A stretch of 64,000 nucleotides of DNA. It comes from Mucilaginibacter sp. OK268 (GTDB taxonomy: Bacteria > Bacteroidota > Bacteroidia > Sphingobacteriales > Sphingobacteriaceae). Location of the stretch: positions 558,001-622,000 of the forward strand of contig NZ_FNJV01000001.1 of NCBI RefSeq assembly GCF_900103125.1, given 5' to 3'. The translations under genes were made by a program, and so were the position numbers. The notes beneath the pieces were generated by a model that ran no database searches, had not been told where the DNA came from, and was given only the letters and a program-made list of their open reading frames with translations. Every line of letters begins with the position of its first letter. Position 1 is the first letter of the stretch. This document shows positions 35,643 to 44,418 of the stretch, piece after piece.

Positions 35643-36671
35643 ATGAAAAAGAAACTGGCCATCAAAGATATTGCGTCGGCATTGAACGTTTCCGAAGCTT
35701 CAGTTTCCATCGTTTTAAATGGAAAGGCCAGGCAAAGCGGTATAAGTGTAAAACTCGAGGATAAAATCATCAGCTTTGTAAAAAAGGTAGGTTACCAGCC
35801 TAACCGATTGGCAGTTGGCTTGCGTACTGGTAAAAGTAAAACCATCGGTATGATCGTCGAAGATATCAGTGATCCCTTTTTTTCGGCCATAGCGCGTGTT
35901 GTTGAAGAGCATATTTACCAATATGGTTACAGGCTGATCTATGGAAGTTCAGAAAACTCAACAGAGATCGCTAATGATTTGCTGCAAACTTTCAAAAATT
36001 ACCAGGTTGACGGCTATATACTGGCGCCCGCACCCGCGCTGGAAGAGGTATTAGGGGACCTGATCAGAGCCGGAACTCCTGTTATATTATTTGACCGTAC
36101 GTTGCCCGGCCTGCCATGTTCAAAAGTAGCCGTAGACAACTTCCGTGGCAGCGAATCCGCTACCATCCACCTGATCGAAAATGATTTCAGGAACATCGCT
36201 TTTGTTACGCTTTCATCCCCTCAGGATCAAATGACTGAAAGGGCAAATGGCTACCTGGCAGCTTTGAAAGCTCACGATTTACCAGCGGTGATCAAGGATA
36301 TAGAGTTCAGGGAAGCAAAAGAAAAAACCGTTCAAAGTATCAAGAACCTGCTGAAGGGAAAGCCTGATATTGATGCGCTGTTTTTTTCTACCAATTATCT
36401 GGCATTAAGTGGGCTGGAGGCCATTAAAGAGCTGGACATGATTGTTGGACAAGACATCGGTGTAGTTGTTTTTGACGACAATAACAATTTTTCGCTATTT
36501 ACCCCGGCCATCACCGCTGTTGCTCAGCCGATCCGGGAGATTGGGTTGCAGGTAACAAAAATATTACTGGATCAGTTGCAGGAAGATCATATGATTGATT
36601 CGCAAAATATTTTGCTGAAAACCAAACTGATTATACGGGATTCATCAGCCCCGCTGCGCAAGCTTGATTAA
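35643..36671 (+). CDS. LacI family transcriptional regulator
   Basis: 342 residues. The N-terminal helix-turn-helix AIKDIASALNVSEASVSIVLNGK and hinge YQPNRLAVGLRTGKSKTIGMIVEDISDPFF are classic LacI, followed by a periplasmic-binding-protein-like sugar domain (VDGYILAPAP, VAVDNFRGSESAT, VVVFDDNNNFSLFTPAITAVAQP). The serine-rich recognition helix is typical of Bacteroidota members. It follows GH97 by 65 bp and probably shares its transcript; it may repress or activate the GH97/GH28-fold divergent region. Confidence 0.93.
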   Translation: MKKKLAIKDIASALNVSEASVSIVLNGKARQSGISVKLEDKIISFVKKVGYQPNRLAVGLRTGKSKTIGMIVEDISDPFFSAIARVVEEHIYQYGYRLIYGSSENSTEIANDLLQTFKNYQVDGYILAPAPALEEVLGDLIRAGTPVILFDRTLPGLPCSKVAVDNFRGSESATIHLIENDFRNIAFVTLSSPQDQMTERANGYLAALKAHDLPAVIKDIEFREAKEKTVQSIKNLLKGKPDIDALFFSTNYLALSGLEAIKELDMIVGQDIGVVVFDDNNNFSLFTPAITAVAQPIREIGLQVTKILLDQLQEDHMIDSQNILLKTKLIIRDSSAPLRKLD

Positions 36672-37057
36672 ACCTAAATATTAGAGCGATTTCTTGCTGT
36701 TAACAATACTGCCGCTGTACATTAACTCACCGGTTTCTGAACATTTGCAGAAAGTCTTTTTGATGTATAGAGTGGGGACGTTATTGCAATCCGGCCTTTA
36801 GGAGTTATTTAAATTCAAATGAAGCAGGTGTCGGTAATGAATCTTTATCATCATCCGTCGAAATGTAAAAAAAAGGAGTATCGATAGTTTTTTCTGCTGT
36901 CTTTGTACCAAACTCTTCGTATTCGACCGTCCGGTTGTTAAAATTGGTTAAAAGGCTTCTTGCAAAGAAGCTTTTTTGCTGATAACTGGCTTTTAAAAGT
37001 ATGGCGAAGCCTGGATTACATCAGCCGTATTTGCCGGGAATTTTGCGCGAATGAGTT
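36672..37057. other. 386-bp gap after lacI with hairpin
   Basis: Contains a hairpin GCTTCTT-GCA-AAGAAGC with a six-T tail (36955-36977) that could terminate plus-strand transcription, and a minus-strand open stretch described separately. No other feature. Confidence 0.4.
36805..37020 (-). pseudogene. Possible C-terminal gene relict, unknown family
   Basis: A 71-codon minus frame without a start codon, bounded by TGA at 37021-37023 and TAA at 36805-36807. The peptide (ILLKASYQQKSFFARSLL, NNRTVEYEEFGTKTAEKTI, ending PTPASFEFK) looks protein-like but I do not recognise it. It overlaps the hairpin at 36955-36977, so one of the two readings may be chance. Confidence 0.3.
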
Positions 37058-37081
37058 ATGACTGTTAAAATCATCTTTAAT

Positions 37082-37306
37082 ATGAAAGGGAAACCAATCT
37101 TCATTGTTACCATTTTTTTATGTTTATCATCAAGCCGTTTGTTGGCCCAGACCAGCCCGCAGGATGCCCCCGCTTATTGCGTACAACAGGCGAAAAAAAC
37201 GCTTGCAAACGTCCACGCTGGTACTAAAAACCTGCCGCGTTCTATTTTGACAGGAACAAAAGAATGGAGTTACGTGAACGAGCGCGACTGGTGCAGCGGT
37301 TTCTGA
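37082..37306 (+). pseudogene. GH88-type unsaturated glucuronyl hydrolase, N-terminal fragment
   Basis: The ATG at 37082 starts a good Sec leader (MKGKPIFIVTIFLCLSSSRL, cleavage after LLAQ), then the GH88/105 opening: CVQQAKKTLANV, LPRSILTGTKEW, NERDWCSGF. In full-length GH88 this DW(C/T)SGF block continues into WPG and a six-helical-hairpin barrel of 350-400 residues; here a stop follows at once. These enzymes remove 4,5-unsaturated uronic acid left by lyases. The sequence after the break belongs to a different protein (next entry), so the gene was cut by a deletion whose junction is near 37297-37306. Confidence 0.8.
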
Positions 37307-37524
37307 AAAATCTGGGAAAACATACTGAGCAGGCATCCTCTTTTGTTGCTATGGGTGTAGTCGCTGGTGCTGTTTTTCCGCTCCTCATGGAACGTATTGC
37401 TGATCATGATGTTGCATACGCATATTACCTGCCGGTTATATGCTATTTTGTTATATTTTTGTTTGGGGTTAAATTTTATAAGGTGCAGAATGCTATCGGT
37501 ATCACCAATGAAAAAAAATTATAA
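37300..37524 (+). pseudogene. MFS sugar permease (FucP-like), C-terminal fragment
   Basis: From about 37300, in a different frame from the GH88 head, the reading is FLKNLGKHTEQASSFVAMG, VVAGAVFPLLMERIADHD, YYLPVICYFVIFLFGVKFY: the last two membrane spans of an L-fucose/glucose-permease-type major facilitator. The first ten or so transmembrane helices are absent. The intact transporter would have carried sugar across the inner membrane. Fusion to the GH88 head indicates loss of the DNA between two co-directional neighbours. Confidence 0.78.
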
Positions 37525-37654
37525 AGAAGCGGACATTCCGGCTCTTTTTAAACTGAAAAAGCCGAAAATTGACGAACAGCAAATTAAAAATAGTTGGGAA
37601 TCGATTTCCAAAAAGCTGGGCAAGCTGCCTGAAAAGGTAAAGCCGGACCGTTAA
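37508..37654 (+). CDS. Small hypothetical protein, 48 residues
   Basis: An ATG overlapping the 3' end of the permease fragment by 17 bp opens a charged peptide (MKKNYKEADIPALFKLKKPK, ending GKLPEKVKPDR). No signal peptide or membrane segment; family not recognised. It could be an intact small gene or the surviving start of a lost one. Confidence 0.35.
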   Translation: MKKNYKEADIPALFKLKKPKIDEQQIKNSWESISKKLGKLPEKVKPDR

Positions 37655-37689
37655 ACCGCATAGTCAGGAGCGATTAGGCTATTGATGAT

Positions 37690-40600
37690 TTGAACAAAGA
37701 TTTTCAAAAATTGGATAAGCGTACAATCAGGAAAAAGGCATGTGTTTTTGCAGGACTATCAATGCACTTTGATTTGCTTTTAAAAATGGCCCTGATCATC
37801 TTATTCTGCTCCTGTAACCATGCAGACGCGGTAGTCGCTCCTGCGTCACATATAGATCGTATAAGCCTGAAAGAGGGGCTTTCCAATAGCGAAGTCAGGT
37901 GTATATTTCAAGACCGTCGCGGTTTTCTCTGGTTTGGTACTTATGATGGCCTGAACCGTTATGATGGTTATGACTTTAAAGTATATCGTAACCAACCGGA
38001 AGATAGTTCTTCCATTATTCATAGTTATGTGAATTGTATCGCCCAGGATGCACGCAATAATTTATGGGTAGGTACCAGGCAGGGGGTCAGCATGCTGGAC
38101 CCGCTCACGGATAAATTCTCTGCTGTTTATGCGGTACTGCCCGGCGGCCGGAAGATTGTTATTAAAAGTTATATACGGGATATCAAGGTAGACAACAGTG
38201 GAGATATAATCGTAGCCTCTCAAGGTAACGGCTTGATTGTCTTTAACAAGGGTAGCCGTGTAGGCAGGCCCATACCTCTTGATATTATTGCGCAGCTTAA
38301 ATGGAATTATAGTGTAGAGGCATTATTAGTGCGGCCCGGTAACCGCATTTATGCAATGATCGCTGATCTGGGCTTATGCGAGTATGACGCAGCCGGGAAT
38401 AAATTTCATTTGCTCAATAGTACGGTGCGCAGTGCTACCTGTATTTACCCCGATAACGGTAACCTTTGGCTGGGCACCACAAAGGGGCTATACCATTTCA
38501 ACACCCGCTCTGGCGCCTATGACCGATTTTTAAATGAGTCCGAGGGAGAATTCAGATCAAACAGAGTGACCAGTTTACAGGCAATGCCGGATAGTAGTTT
38601 ATGGGTTGGAACAGATGGGGGAGGAATCCAGATATTGAATAAGAGCCGTACGCAGATCTCTTATTTGGCGGAAGGAAACGACGAACAGGGGCTTTCTAGT
38701 AATGCCGTGTATTCACTGCTGCTGGATAGGAATGGACGAAAATGGATAGGTACGCTCAGGGGAGGAATAAATGTGATCGACGAGGTTAAAGACAGGTTTC
38801 AAAACGTCCGTCATGATCCGCTGAATACCAACAGCCTGATCAGCAATTTTGTAAAATCACTTTTTGAAGACCGGGACGGAAAGCTGTATATTGGCACAGA
38901 TGGTGGCGGGCTGAGTATCTGGGACCGGCGCACCGGCCATTTTTCCAACTTCAGGCACGAGCCAGGGGTGCCAGGGTCATTAAGCTCAAATTTTGTCACC
39001 AGCATTATCCAGGATTCAGCGGAAAATTTATGGATCGCCACTTTTGACGGAGGGATTAATCTTTACAAGACCCAGCAAAAACGATTCAAAGTTTACCGTG
39101 GACTCGATGTGCACGGTAAAGAAAGCCGCATAACCTTCTGGTGCCTCTATGTTGACCACGCAGGGAACCTTTGGGCGAGCGGTTTACAGAATGGCTTGTT
39201 CATTTATGACCATAAGACGGACCAGTTTAAATTGTATGACGCAAAATTGTCAAACATTTTGTCGCTATCTGAAGACCGGGCCGGAAACCTTTGGGCCGGA
39301 AATTTCGACGGACTTTATAAAGTCGATATCAAACAAAAGAAATTTAAATTCTACACAACCGGAAAACCGGTCCGGTCTATCCACCAATCCGCTGGCAGCG
39401 ACCTATGGCTCGGAACAGAAGCCGGCCTGGTGTATTTCGAGACATCCGTCGGCAAAGTCACCCGGCAGTTTACGACCCGGGCCGGCCTGAGTAACAATAA
39501 TGTATTGGCAATAGAAGAAGATAATTCTAAGCAGCTTTGGCTAAGCACGTATAACGGGCTTTGCCGGTTTGATCCTTGGCGAAATACATTTACTAATTTT
39601 TATCAAAGTAACGGGCTTGCAAGTAAAGAGTTCAATTTCAATGCTTCACTCAGGTTGAGGAATGGCCAGCTGGCATTTGGTGGCACAGGCGGGCTTACCC
39701 TGTTTTTCCCCGAACAACTCGTTCCGTTGCGTAATGCGCCGGATATGGCGTTTACAGATATTAGGATCGACGCTCAACCACTGGATTTTTATCCCGGCTT
39801 TTTCAAAGCTAATGAACATAACGAACTTGTTTCGCTGACGGTACCTTATAAAAACGCGTCGTTGTCTTTTCGGTTTGCCGCTATAGAGTTTACGGCGCAG
39901 GAAAGAATAAAGTACCGTTATATTCTTCAGGGATGGGATAGAAAATGGATTGATGCCGGCCATCAGCGCAACGCATTGTATACACGGCTGGATCCGGGCA
40001 GTTACGTTCTGAAAGTCAATTGCACGAACCCGGAAGGACAATGGACCGAAAATCAACTTACCCTTAACATTGTGGTTCTTCCGCCCTGGTATGCCACCGT
40101 GTGGGCATTTATTGCTTATGCATTACTGATAGCCGGAATAATTTATTGGTATGTACGCAATAAATTTAGGGAAACCAAGCTGAAGTATGAAATTAAGCTT
40201 GCAAGTGCAGATGCCGAATACCAACGTAATCTTCAGGAAAAAGAAAAAGAACTGAACGAACGGCGCATTGAGTTTTTCACTGGTGTTGCCCATGAGTTTC
40301 GCACTCCACTTTCACTGATCATCAATCCTGTAAAAGATTTGCTGGCCAGGAGTAACGCCAGTGAACGGCAGGATCTGAATATCGTTTACCGTAATTCAAG
40401 GCGTTTGCTGAGCCTTGTTGACCAGTTGTTACTCTTTCGTAAAGCTGATGCAGTGGCCGACGAGCTTCACATCGCACCGATGGACATCGTGCTCGTTTGT
40501 CGCGAGGTTTATCTTTGTTTCTTTCATCAGGCAAAGGTCTCGGAGATTAACCTGGTACTCGACGCCCCCGGCGACGCTATTATTATTTACGGAGATCGTG

Positions 40601-41844
40601 AAAAGATCGAGATTATCCTGTTCAACCTGATCTCCAATGCAATTAAATATTCTGCAAACGGGAAGACGGTGACGGTCCGGTTAAATGACACGCCGGAAGA
40701 AGTCATTATAAAAGTAATAGATAATGGCCCCGGAATACCCAAGGAAGCTGGTGGCCATGTGTTCGAGCGATTTTATCGCTCTGCCAAAACGGGGCAAAAG
40801 GCCGGGTTTGGAATTGGGTTATACCTGGCGCAACAATTTACGCTGCGGCATCAGGGACAACTCTATTTCGAGAGTATCCCGGGTAACGGGACGACATTTA
40901 ACCTGGAGCTTTTGAAAGGTACAAGTCACTTTCCCGGGGTTATCGTCTCTGATAGGGTAGATCTTATTTCGCCGTTGCTGAATGAATTGTCAGATGAAGG
41001 CGGTAGTGCGGAGACCGATGAGATTACTTTTGAAACAAAAGCTCTTGTCAGCGATAAAAAAACTATCCTGGTGATCGACGATGATACGGAACTGCGGCGC
41101 TATATCCGGTCTTTGCTAATAGCTTATTATATTGTATATGAAGCTGAGAATGGTCAGATCGGCTTAACAATGGCCCGGGACAAGCGGCCCGATATGATCA
41201 TATGTGACCTGATGATGCCGGAGTTAAGTGGCATTGAAGTTTGTAGCGAGATAAAAAACGATCCCCAGCTCAGTTATATTCCGATGATCCTGCTGACGGC
41301 AAGTGCGTCTCCCGAAAGCAAGATCAAAGGCCTTGAAAGCGGGGCGGATGATTACATTCAAAAACCGTTTGAAAAAGAAGTATTGATTGCCCGTATAGCA
41401 AATCTCCTGCAGAATCGCGATAATTTACAACAGTATTTCTATAATACGATTACGCTTAAAAAAGCCAACATAACCATCTCAGATGAATACAGGCAGTTCC
41501 TCGAAAAATGTATTGACATTGTGGAAAAGAATATTACCGACGATGACTTTTCCATTAAGGTGCTGGCTGCGCAGATCGGGATGAGCCATTCAAACCTGTA
41601 CCGTAAAGTAAAATCCTTGTCCGGGCACACGATCAACAGCTTTATCCGATATATCCGCTTGCGTAAGGCTGCGGAACTGCTGATTCAGTCTAATCTGAAT
41701 GTTAATGAGGTGGCAATTGAAACAGGGTTTAATAGCATAAAATACTTCCGGAGCCAGTTTTTTAAATTATTTGGTGCTAATCCCTCAGACTTTCTGAAGC
41801 AAAAAAGACCTATCTTTAAAAAGAGATTTAATGTAGATAGTTGA
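37690..41844 (+). CDS. Hybrid two-component system regulator (HTCS-2)
   Basis: Up to 1384 residues. The frame opens with TTG at 37690; an ATG at 37762 begins a better leader (FDLLLKMALIILFCSCNHADA) and may be the true start. Then two propeller halves of 'LWxGTxxGLxxYD' repeats beginning GLSNSEVRCIFQDRRGFLWF; a Y_Y_Y domain; membrane span (WAFIAYALLIAGIIYWYV); coiled linker; HisKA with VAHEFRTP near residue 867; HATPase NLISNAIKYS, DNGPGIP, GFGIGLYLA; receiver with DDDTE, phospho-Asp in CDLMMPE near 1172 and Lys in IQKPF; C-terminal AraC-type HTH. It would sense a different oligosaccharide from HTCS-1 and act on the sigma factor/GH43 unit 240 bp downstream, where an AATTTGT direct repeat lies. 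Confidence 0.95.
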   Translation: MNKDFQKLDKRTIRKKACVFAGLSMHFDLLLKMALIILFCSCNHADAVVAPASHIDRISLKEGLSNSEVRCIFQDRRGFLWFGTYDGLNRYDGYDFKVYRNQPEDSSSIIHSYVNCIAQDARNNLWVGTRQGVSMLDPLTDKFSAVYAVLPGGRKIVIKSYIRDIKVDNSGDIIVASQGNGLIVFNKGSRVGRPIPLDIIAQLKWNYSVEALLVRPGNRIYAMIADLGLCEYDAAGNKFHLLNSTVRSATCIYPDNGNLWLGTTKGLYHFNTRSGAYDRFLNESEGEFRSNRVTSLQAMPDSSLWVGTDGGGIQILNKSRTQISYLAEGNDEQGLSSNAVYSLLLDRNGRKWIGTLRGGINVIDEVKDRFQNVRHDPLNTNSLISNFVKSLFEDRDGKLYIGTDGGGLSIWDRRTGHFSNFRHEPGVPGSLSSNFVTSIIQDSAENLWIATFDGGINLYKTQQKRFKVYRGLDVHGKESRITFWCLYVDHAGNLWASGLQNGLFIYDHKTDQFKLYDAKLSNILSLSEDRAGNLWAGNFDGLYKVDIKQKKFKFYTTGKPVRSIHQSAGSDLWLGTEAGLVYFETSVGKVTRQFTTRAGLSNNNVLAIEEDNSKQLWLSTYNGLCRFDPWRNTFTNFYQSNGLASKEFNFNASLRLRNGQLAFGGTGGLTLFFPEQLVPLRNAPDMAFTDIRIDAQPLDFYPGFFKANEHNELVSLTVPYKNASLSFRFAAIEFTAQERIKYRYILQGWDRKWIDAGHQRNALYTRLDPGSYVLKVNCTNPEGQWTENQLTLNIVVLPPWYATVWAFIAYALLIAGIIYWYVRNKFRETKLKYEIKLASADAEYQRNLQEKEKELNERRIEFFTGVAHEFRTPLSLIINPVKDLLARSNASERQDLNIVYRNSRRLLSLVDQLLLFRKADAVADELHIAPMDIVLVCREVYLCFFHQAKVSEINLVLDAPGDAIIIYGDREKIEIILFNLISNAIKYSANGKTVTVRLNDTPEEVIIKVIDNGPGIPKEAGGHVFERFYRSAKTGQKAGFGIGLYLAQQFTLRHQGQLYFESIPGNGTTFNLELLKGTSHFPGVIVSDRVDLISPLLNELSDEGGSAETDEITFETKALVSDKKTILVIDDDTELRRYIRSLLIAYYIVYEAENGQIGLTMARDKRPDMIICDLMMPELSGIEVCSEIKNDPQLSYIPMILLTASASPESKIKGLESGADDYIQKPFEKEVLIARIANLLQNRDNLQQYFYNTITLKKANITISDEYRQFLEKCIDIVEKNITDDDFSIKVLAAQIGMSHSNLYRKVKSLSGHTINSFIRYIRLRKAAELLIQSNLNVNEVAIETGFNSIKYFRSQFFKLFGANPSDFLKQKRPIFKKRFNVDS

Positions 41845-41907
41845 TATTTAGTACTTTAATACTTAAAATTGGTGCGCCTTAATCCATTTAGGTTTTTCTT
41901 AAAATGT

Positions 41908-41941
41908 CGAATTTGTACCGCCAAAATGATTAATTTGTGTC
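41908..41941. promoter_or_regulatory. Candidate operator: 22-bp-spaced AATTTGT direct repeat
   Basis: AATTTGT occurs at 41910-41916 and again at 41932-41938, two helical turns apart, between HTCS-2 and the ECF sigma gene. The right half lies in a 19-bp string (41923-41941) repeated exactly at 52263-52281 before GH51. The left half lies in a 12-bp string (CGAATTTGTACC) repeated at 49044-49055 before a GH43-like gene. The spacing suits a dimeric AraC-type regulator such as an HTCS output domain. Confidence 0.55.
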
Positions 41942-42083
41942 CCTTCTTGATCATCAAAACCTCTCATATTAGCTTTCATAAACCAATTATTAAGCCGGGA
42001 ATAAAAGCTCCTTAATCGATTTTGGAAATCGTTGTTGAGCCTGCTTGCCTGACGCGGCCTATTAAAAAACTCATGGAGCCAAT

Positions 42084-42665
42084 ATGAAGAACGGTACCGA
42101 ATTAACGAAGTGGTGGGCGCAAACCCTCGTAGGAGATGTGAAATCTTTTAGTCGTATCCACGATACATTGTATTCTCCTTTGTATTTCTATCTGTTTAAG
42201 ATCGTTAAGGATGAAGATATCGCCCAGGATATTTTGCAGGACCTTTTTATTAAATTTTGGGAGCGGAAAGAAAGGTTTGGACCGATAAATAATGTCAAAT
42301 ATTACTTTTTTAAGTCGGCCCGGTCCCTCGCAATTAACTACCTGAAGGCTTACCGGCCGGAGTCGCTTGATCCCGAAAATCATAAACAGGTAGATGTTGT
42401 TTTTTCCGCTGAAGACCTGATTGTTAATATTGAAGTCGGCAGGGAAGCCCGGCAGATCCTTGCGATGGCTTTAAATACATTGCCCAAACGTCAGAAAGAA
42501 ATGATTTTTCTCCGGTATTTTGATGAATGGAACTATGACCAGATCGCCGAAGTGACCGGTTTGCAGTATCAGTCCGTTGTCAATCACGTACACCGCGGTG
42601 TTAGTCAGCTTAGACTCAAGCTAACGGAAAATAAAAAAACTTTCCCGAGGGAGCTTGTCGCCTGA
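42084..42665 (+). CDS. ECF-type RNA polymerase sigma factor
   Basis: 193 residues with sigma region 2 (YLFKIVKDEDIAQDILQDLF, IKFWERK, NVKYYFFKSARSLAINYLK) and region 4 (LPKRQKEMIFLRYFDEWNYD, then IAEVTGLQYQSVVNHVHRG). Bacteroidota ECF sigmas of this kind usually pair with a FecR-type anti-sigma gene and drive a susC/susD pair. Here no anti-sigma gene follows; the next gene, 45 bp on, is a GH43 enzyme. Regulation may therefore be transcriptional through the upstream direct repeat, or the anti-sigma is elsewhere. Confidence 0.94.
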   Translation: MKNGTELTKWWAQTLVGDVKSFSRIHDTLYSPLYFYLFKIVKDEDIAQDILQDLFIKFWERKERFGPINNVKYYFFKSARSLAINYLKAYRPESLDPENHKQVDVVFSAEDLIVNIEVGREARQILAMALNTLPKRQKEMIFLRYFDEWNYDQIAEVTGLQYQSVVNHVHRGVSQLRLKLTENKKTFPRELVA

Positions 42666-42710
42666 TCATAACTTTTAGAAACCACCTTTATCCATAATTT
42701 ATTTAACAAA

Positions 42711-43712
42711 ATGTCGATCATAAAATATTTATTACAATCTGCTATTCTTTCCCTTGGGCTAATCTCTGGCATGCATATTTCAGCACAGCAATTAACTAAA
42801 GTAAGTCCCGGGGGAGTATGGCCGGACGATAAGGGTGAACATATACAGGCCCATGGTGGTGGTATAATCAAGGTAAAAGATACCTATTACTGGTACGGCG
42901 AAGAAAGAAGACAGGGCCTTGATAGCAACAAACGCTATGTAAGTTGTTATACCTCCAAGGACCTGATGAATTGGAAATTCAGGGGAGATGTTGTTCAGAT
43001 GACAGACCCGGAGAACCTGGGCCGGCATTGGATACTGGAACGGCCCAAAGTGTTTTACAGCAAAAAAGATCATCGGTTCGTCATGTATTTTCATCTTGAC
43101 AACGCCACTTATAAGTATGCCAGGGTTGGCATCGCGGTTAGCAAAAAACCCGATGGTGATTTTCAGTATCTCAAAAGCTTTCGACCTTTAGGGCACGAGA
43201 GCCGGGATATCGGGCAGTTTGTGGATGACGATGGTACACCATACCTTATCTTCGAGGATCGCCCACTTGGTTTTCACATCGCCAGACTGACCGAAGACTG
43301 CCGTAATATTGACAGTGAGGTATGCTTAATACCTGAACACATGGAAGGCGGTGCCATTGTTCATTATAAGGGACTTTATTACGCTATAGGGTCTGCGCTG
43401 ACAGGCTGGAAAGCTAATCCTAACCAGTATGCAACTGCCAAATCTCTTGAGGGGCCGTGGTCGGAATTTAAGGATATTGCGCCAAAGGAAACCAATACCT
43501 ACGGCTCACAGTCAACGTTGTTGCTGAAGGTAACAGGCAGAAGGGATACCACTATCCTGTTTTTGGGCGATATCTGGAAACCCAAAACACAGTGGGACTC
43601 ACGATACCTTTGGATGCCTGTTGAAATCGGCGATGGGAAGCTTTGGTTACCTCAGCCGGAACCTTTTAAAATAGATGTTAAGAGTGGTACGGCGGTAAAG
43701 ACCCCACAATAA
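42711..43712 (+). CDS. GH43_24/34-like exo-beta-1,3-galactanase-type glycosidase
   Basis: 333 residues with signal peptide (LLQSAILSLGLISGMHISAQ) and a five-bladed propeller. The first blade reads EHIQAHGGGIIKVKDTYYWY instead of the usual 'DPxI' base motif, which is the trait of GH43 subfamilies 24 and 34, where the Asp base is absent or replaced. Other family signs are ERPKVFYSKKDHRFVMYFH, DIGQFVDDDGTPYLIFEDRP (central Asp) and HMEGGAIVHYKGLYYAIGS (acid Glu). Subfamily 24 contains exo-beta-1,3-galactanases acting on type II arabinogalactan. It starts 45 bp after the sigma factor and is probably in the same transcript. Confidence 0.85.
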   Translation: MSIIKYLLQSAILSLGLISGMHISAQQLTKVSPGGVWPDDKGEHIQAHGGGIIKVKDTYYWYGEERRQGLDSNKRYVSCYTSKDLMNWKFRGDVVQMTDPENLGRHWILERPKVFYSKKDHRFVMYFHLDNATYKYARVGIAVSKKPDGDFQYLKSFRPLGHESRDIGQFVDDDGTPYLIFEDRPLGFHIARLTEDCRNIDSEVCLIPEHMEGGAIVHYKGLYYAIGSALTGWKANPNQYATAKSLEGPWSEFKDIAPKETNTYGSQSTLLLKVTGRRDTTILFLGDIWKPKTQWDSRYLWMPVEIGDGKLWLPQPEPFKIDVKSGTAVKTPQ

Positions 43713-44418
43713 ACTTTTAACTATCAGGCCGAAAAGGAAGTAGCTTTGACTGTTTCCGCCGCTACCGATTTGTGGATTTGGCATCCCTGGATTGCCGCAT
43801 AAACTGGTTGGCCTGGGTCTTCCACTGCCTGTTGCAGTACCCGCTGCCCGGTATTTATTTTGCTTACACGCACCGCACTCAACTTTATTGACGGATGACC
43901 GCTCCGGAAGTGCACGTGTTTTTCAAGCGGTTTGAATTAAATTGCAATTTTTCTTGCAACAGCAGCACACTGCTGTTGCAAGAAAGTGTATATGATACTA
44001 AACGAGTAATTATTTTGCTTGCTGCCACATAAAATACTTTATCGTTGAGTATCAATCTAAAATATCCGCGTCTTTGTAAAAGATCATACGCTGTCGCCGA
44101 TGCTACACCGTTATTTTCATCCCCTGATTATTCTTTATGAGTCTAACCTCATCGGTTATCAAATATTGTTTGGCCAACAGTGAAGCAGCCTGTCTTCATC
44201 AACAGGTAAGGGAAAGTTGCAGCCCTGAAAAATGCAGCGTCACCATTTTGTTTTATTTATAATTCCTTAAGAGTTGTTGTTTCGGAGCGATTTATTGACC
44301 GCCGCTAGTATCAAATACAGCTTTTTAGGAATAGAAGGAGCGTTTTTTATAACCAATTGTAAACGGTCCCAGTAAATAACGGCGGCTACGTGCTGCCTGT
44401 ACTTTAACAATTAAAAAT
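43713..44418. other. 706-bp gap with a long perfect hairpin
   Basis: The main feature is the hairpin at 43950-43985 (own entry). A minus-strand frame at 43724-43915 gives SIKLSAVRVSKINTGQRVLQ, protein-like and possibly the tail of a lost gene, but unrecognised. The last 400 bp should carry the promoter of the lectin-bearing lyase; nothing specific is visible. Confidence 0.35.
43950..43985. repeat. 16-bp perfect inverted repeat with 4-nt loop, no U-tract
   Basis: TTTCTTGCAACAGCAG (43950-43965) pairs exactly with 43970-43985 around CACA. Neither strand has a T-run after the stem, so it is not a standard intrinsic terminator despite its stability. It may end the GH43 transcript as a 3' stabiliser or act as an operator. 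Confidence 0.6.

Noticed and set aside
36955..36977. Firm terminator call for lacI
   Set aside because: The stem and T-run are good, but it lies 280 bp past the stop and inside a protein-like minus frame, so it is kept only as a possibility in the gap entry.
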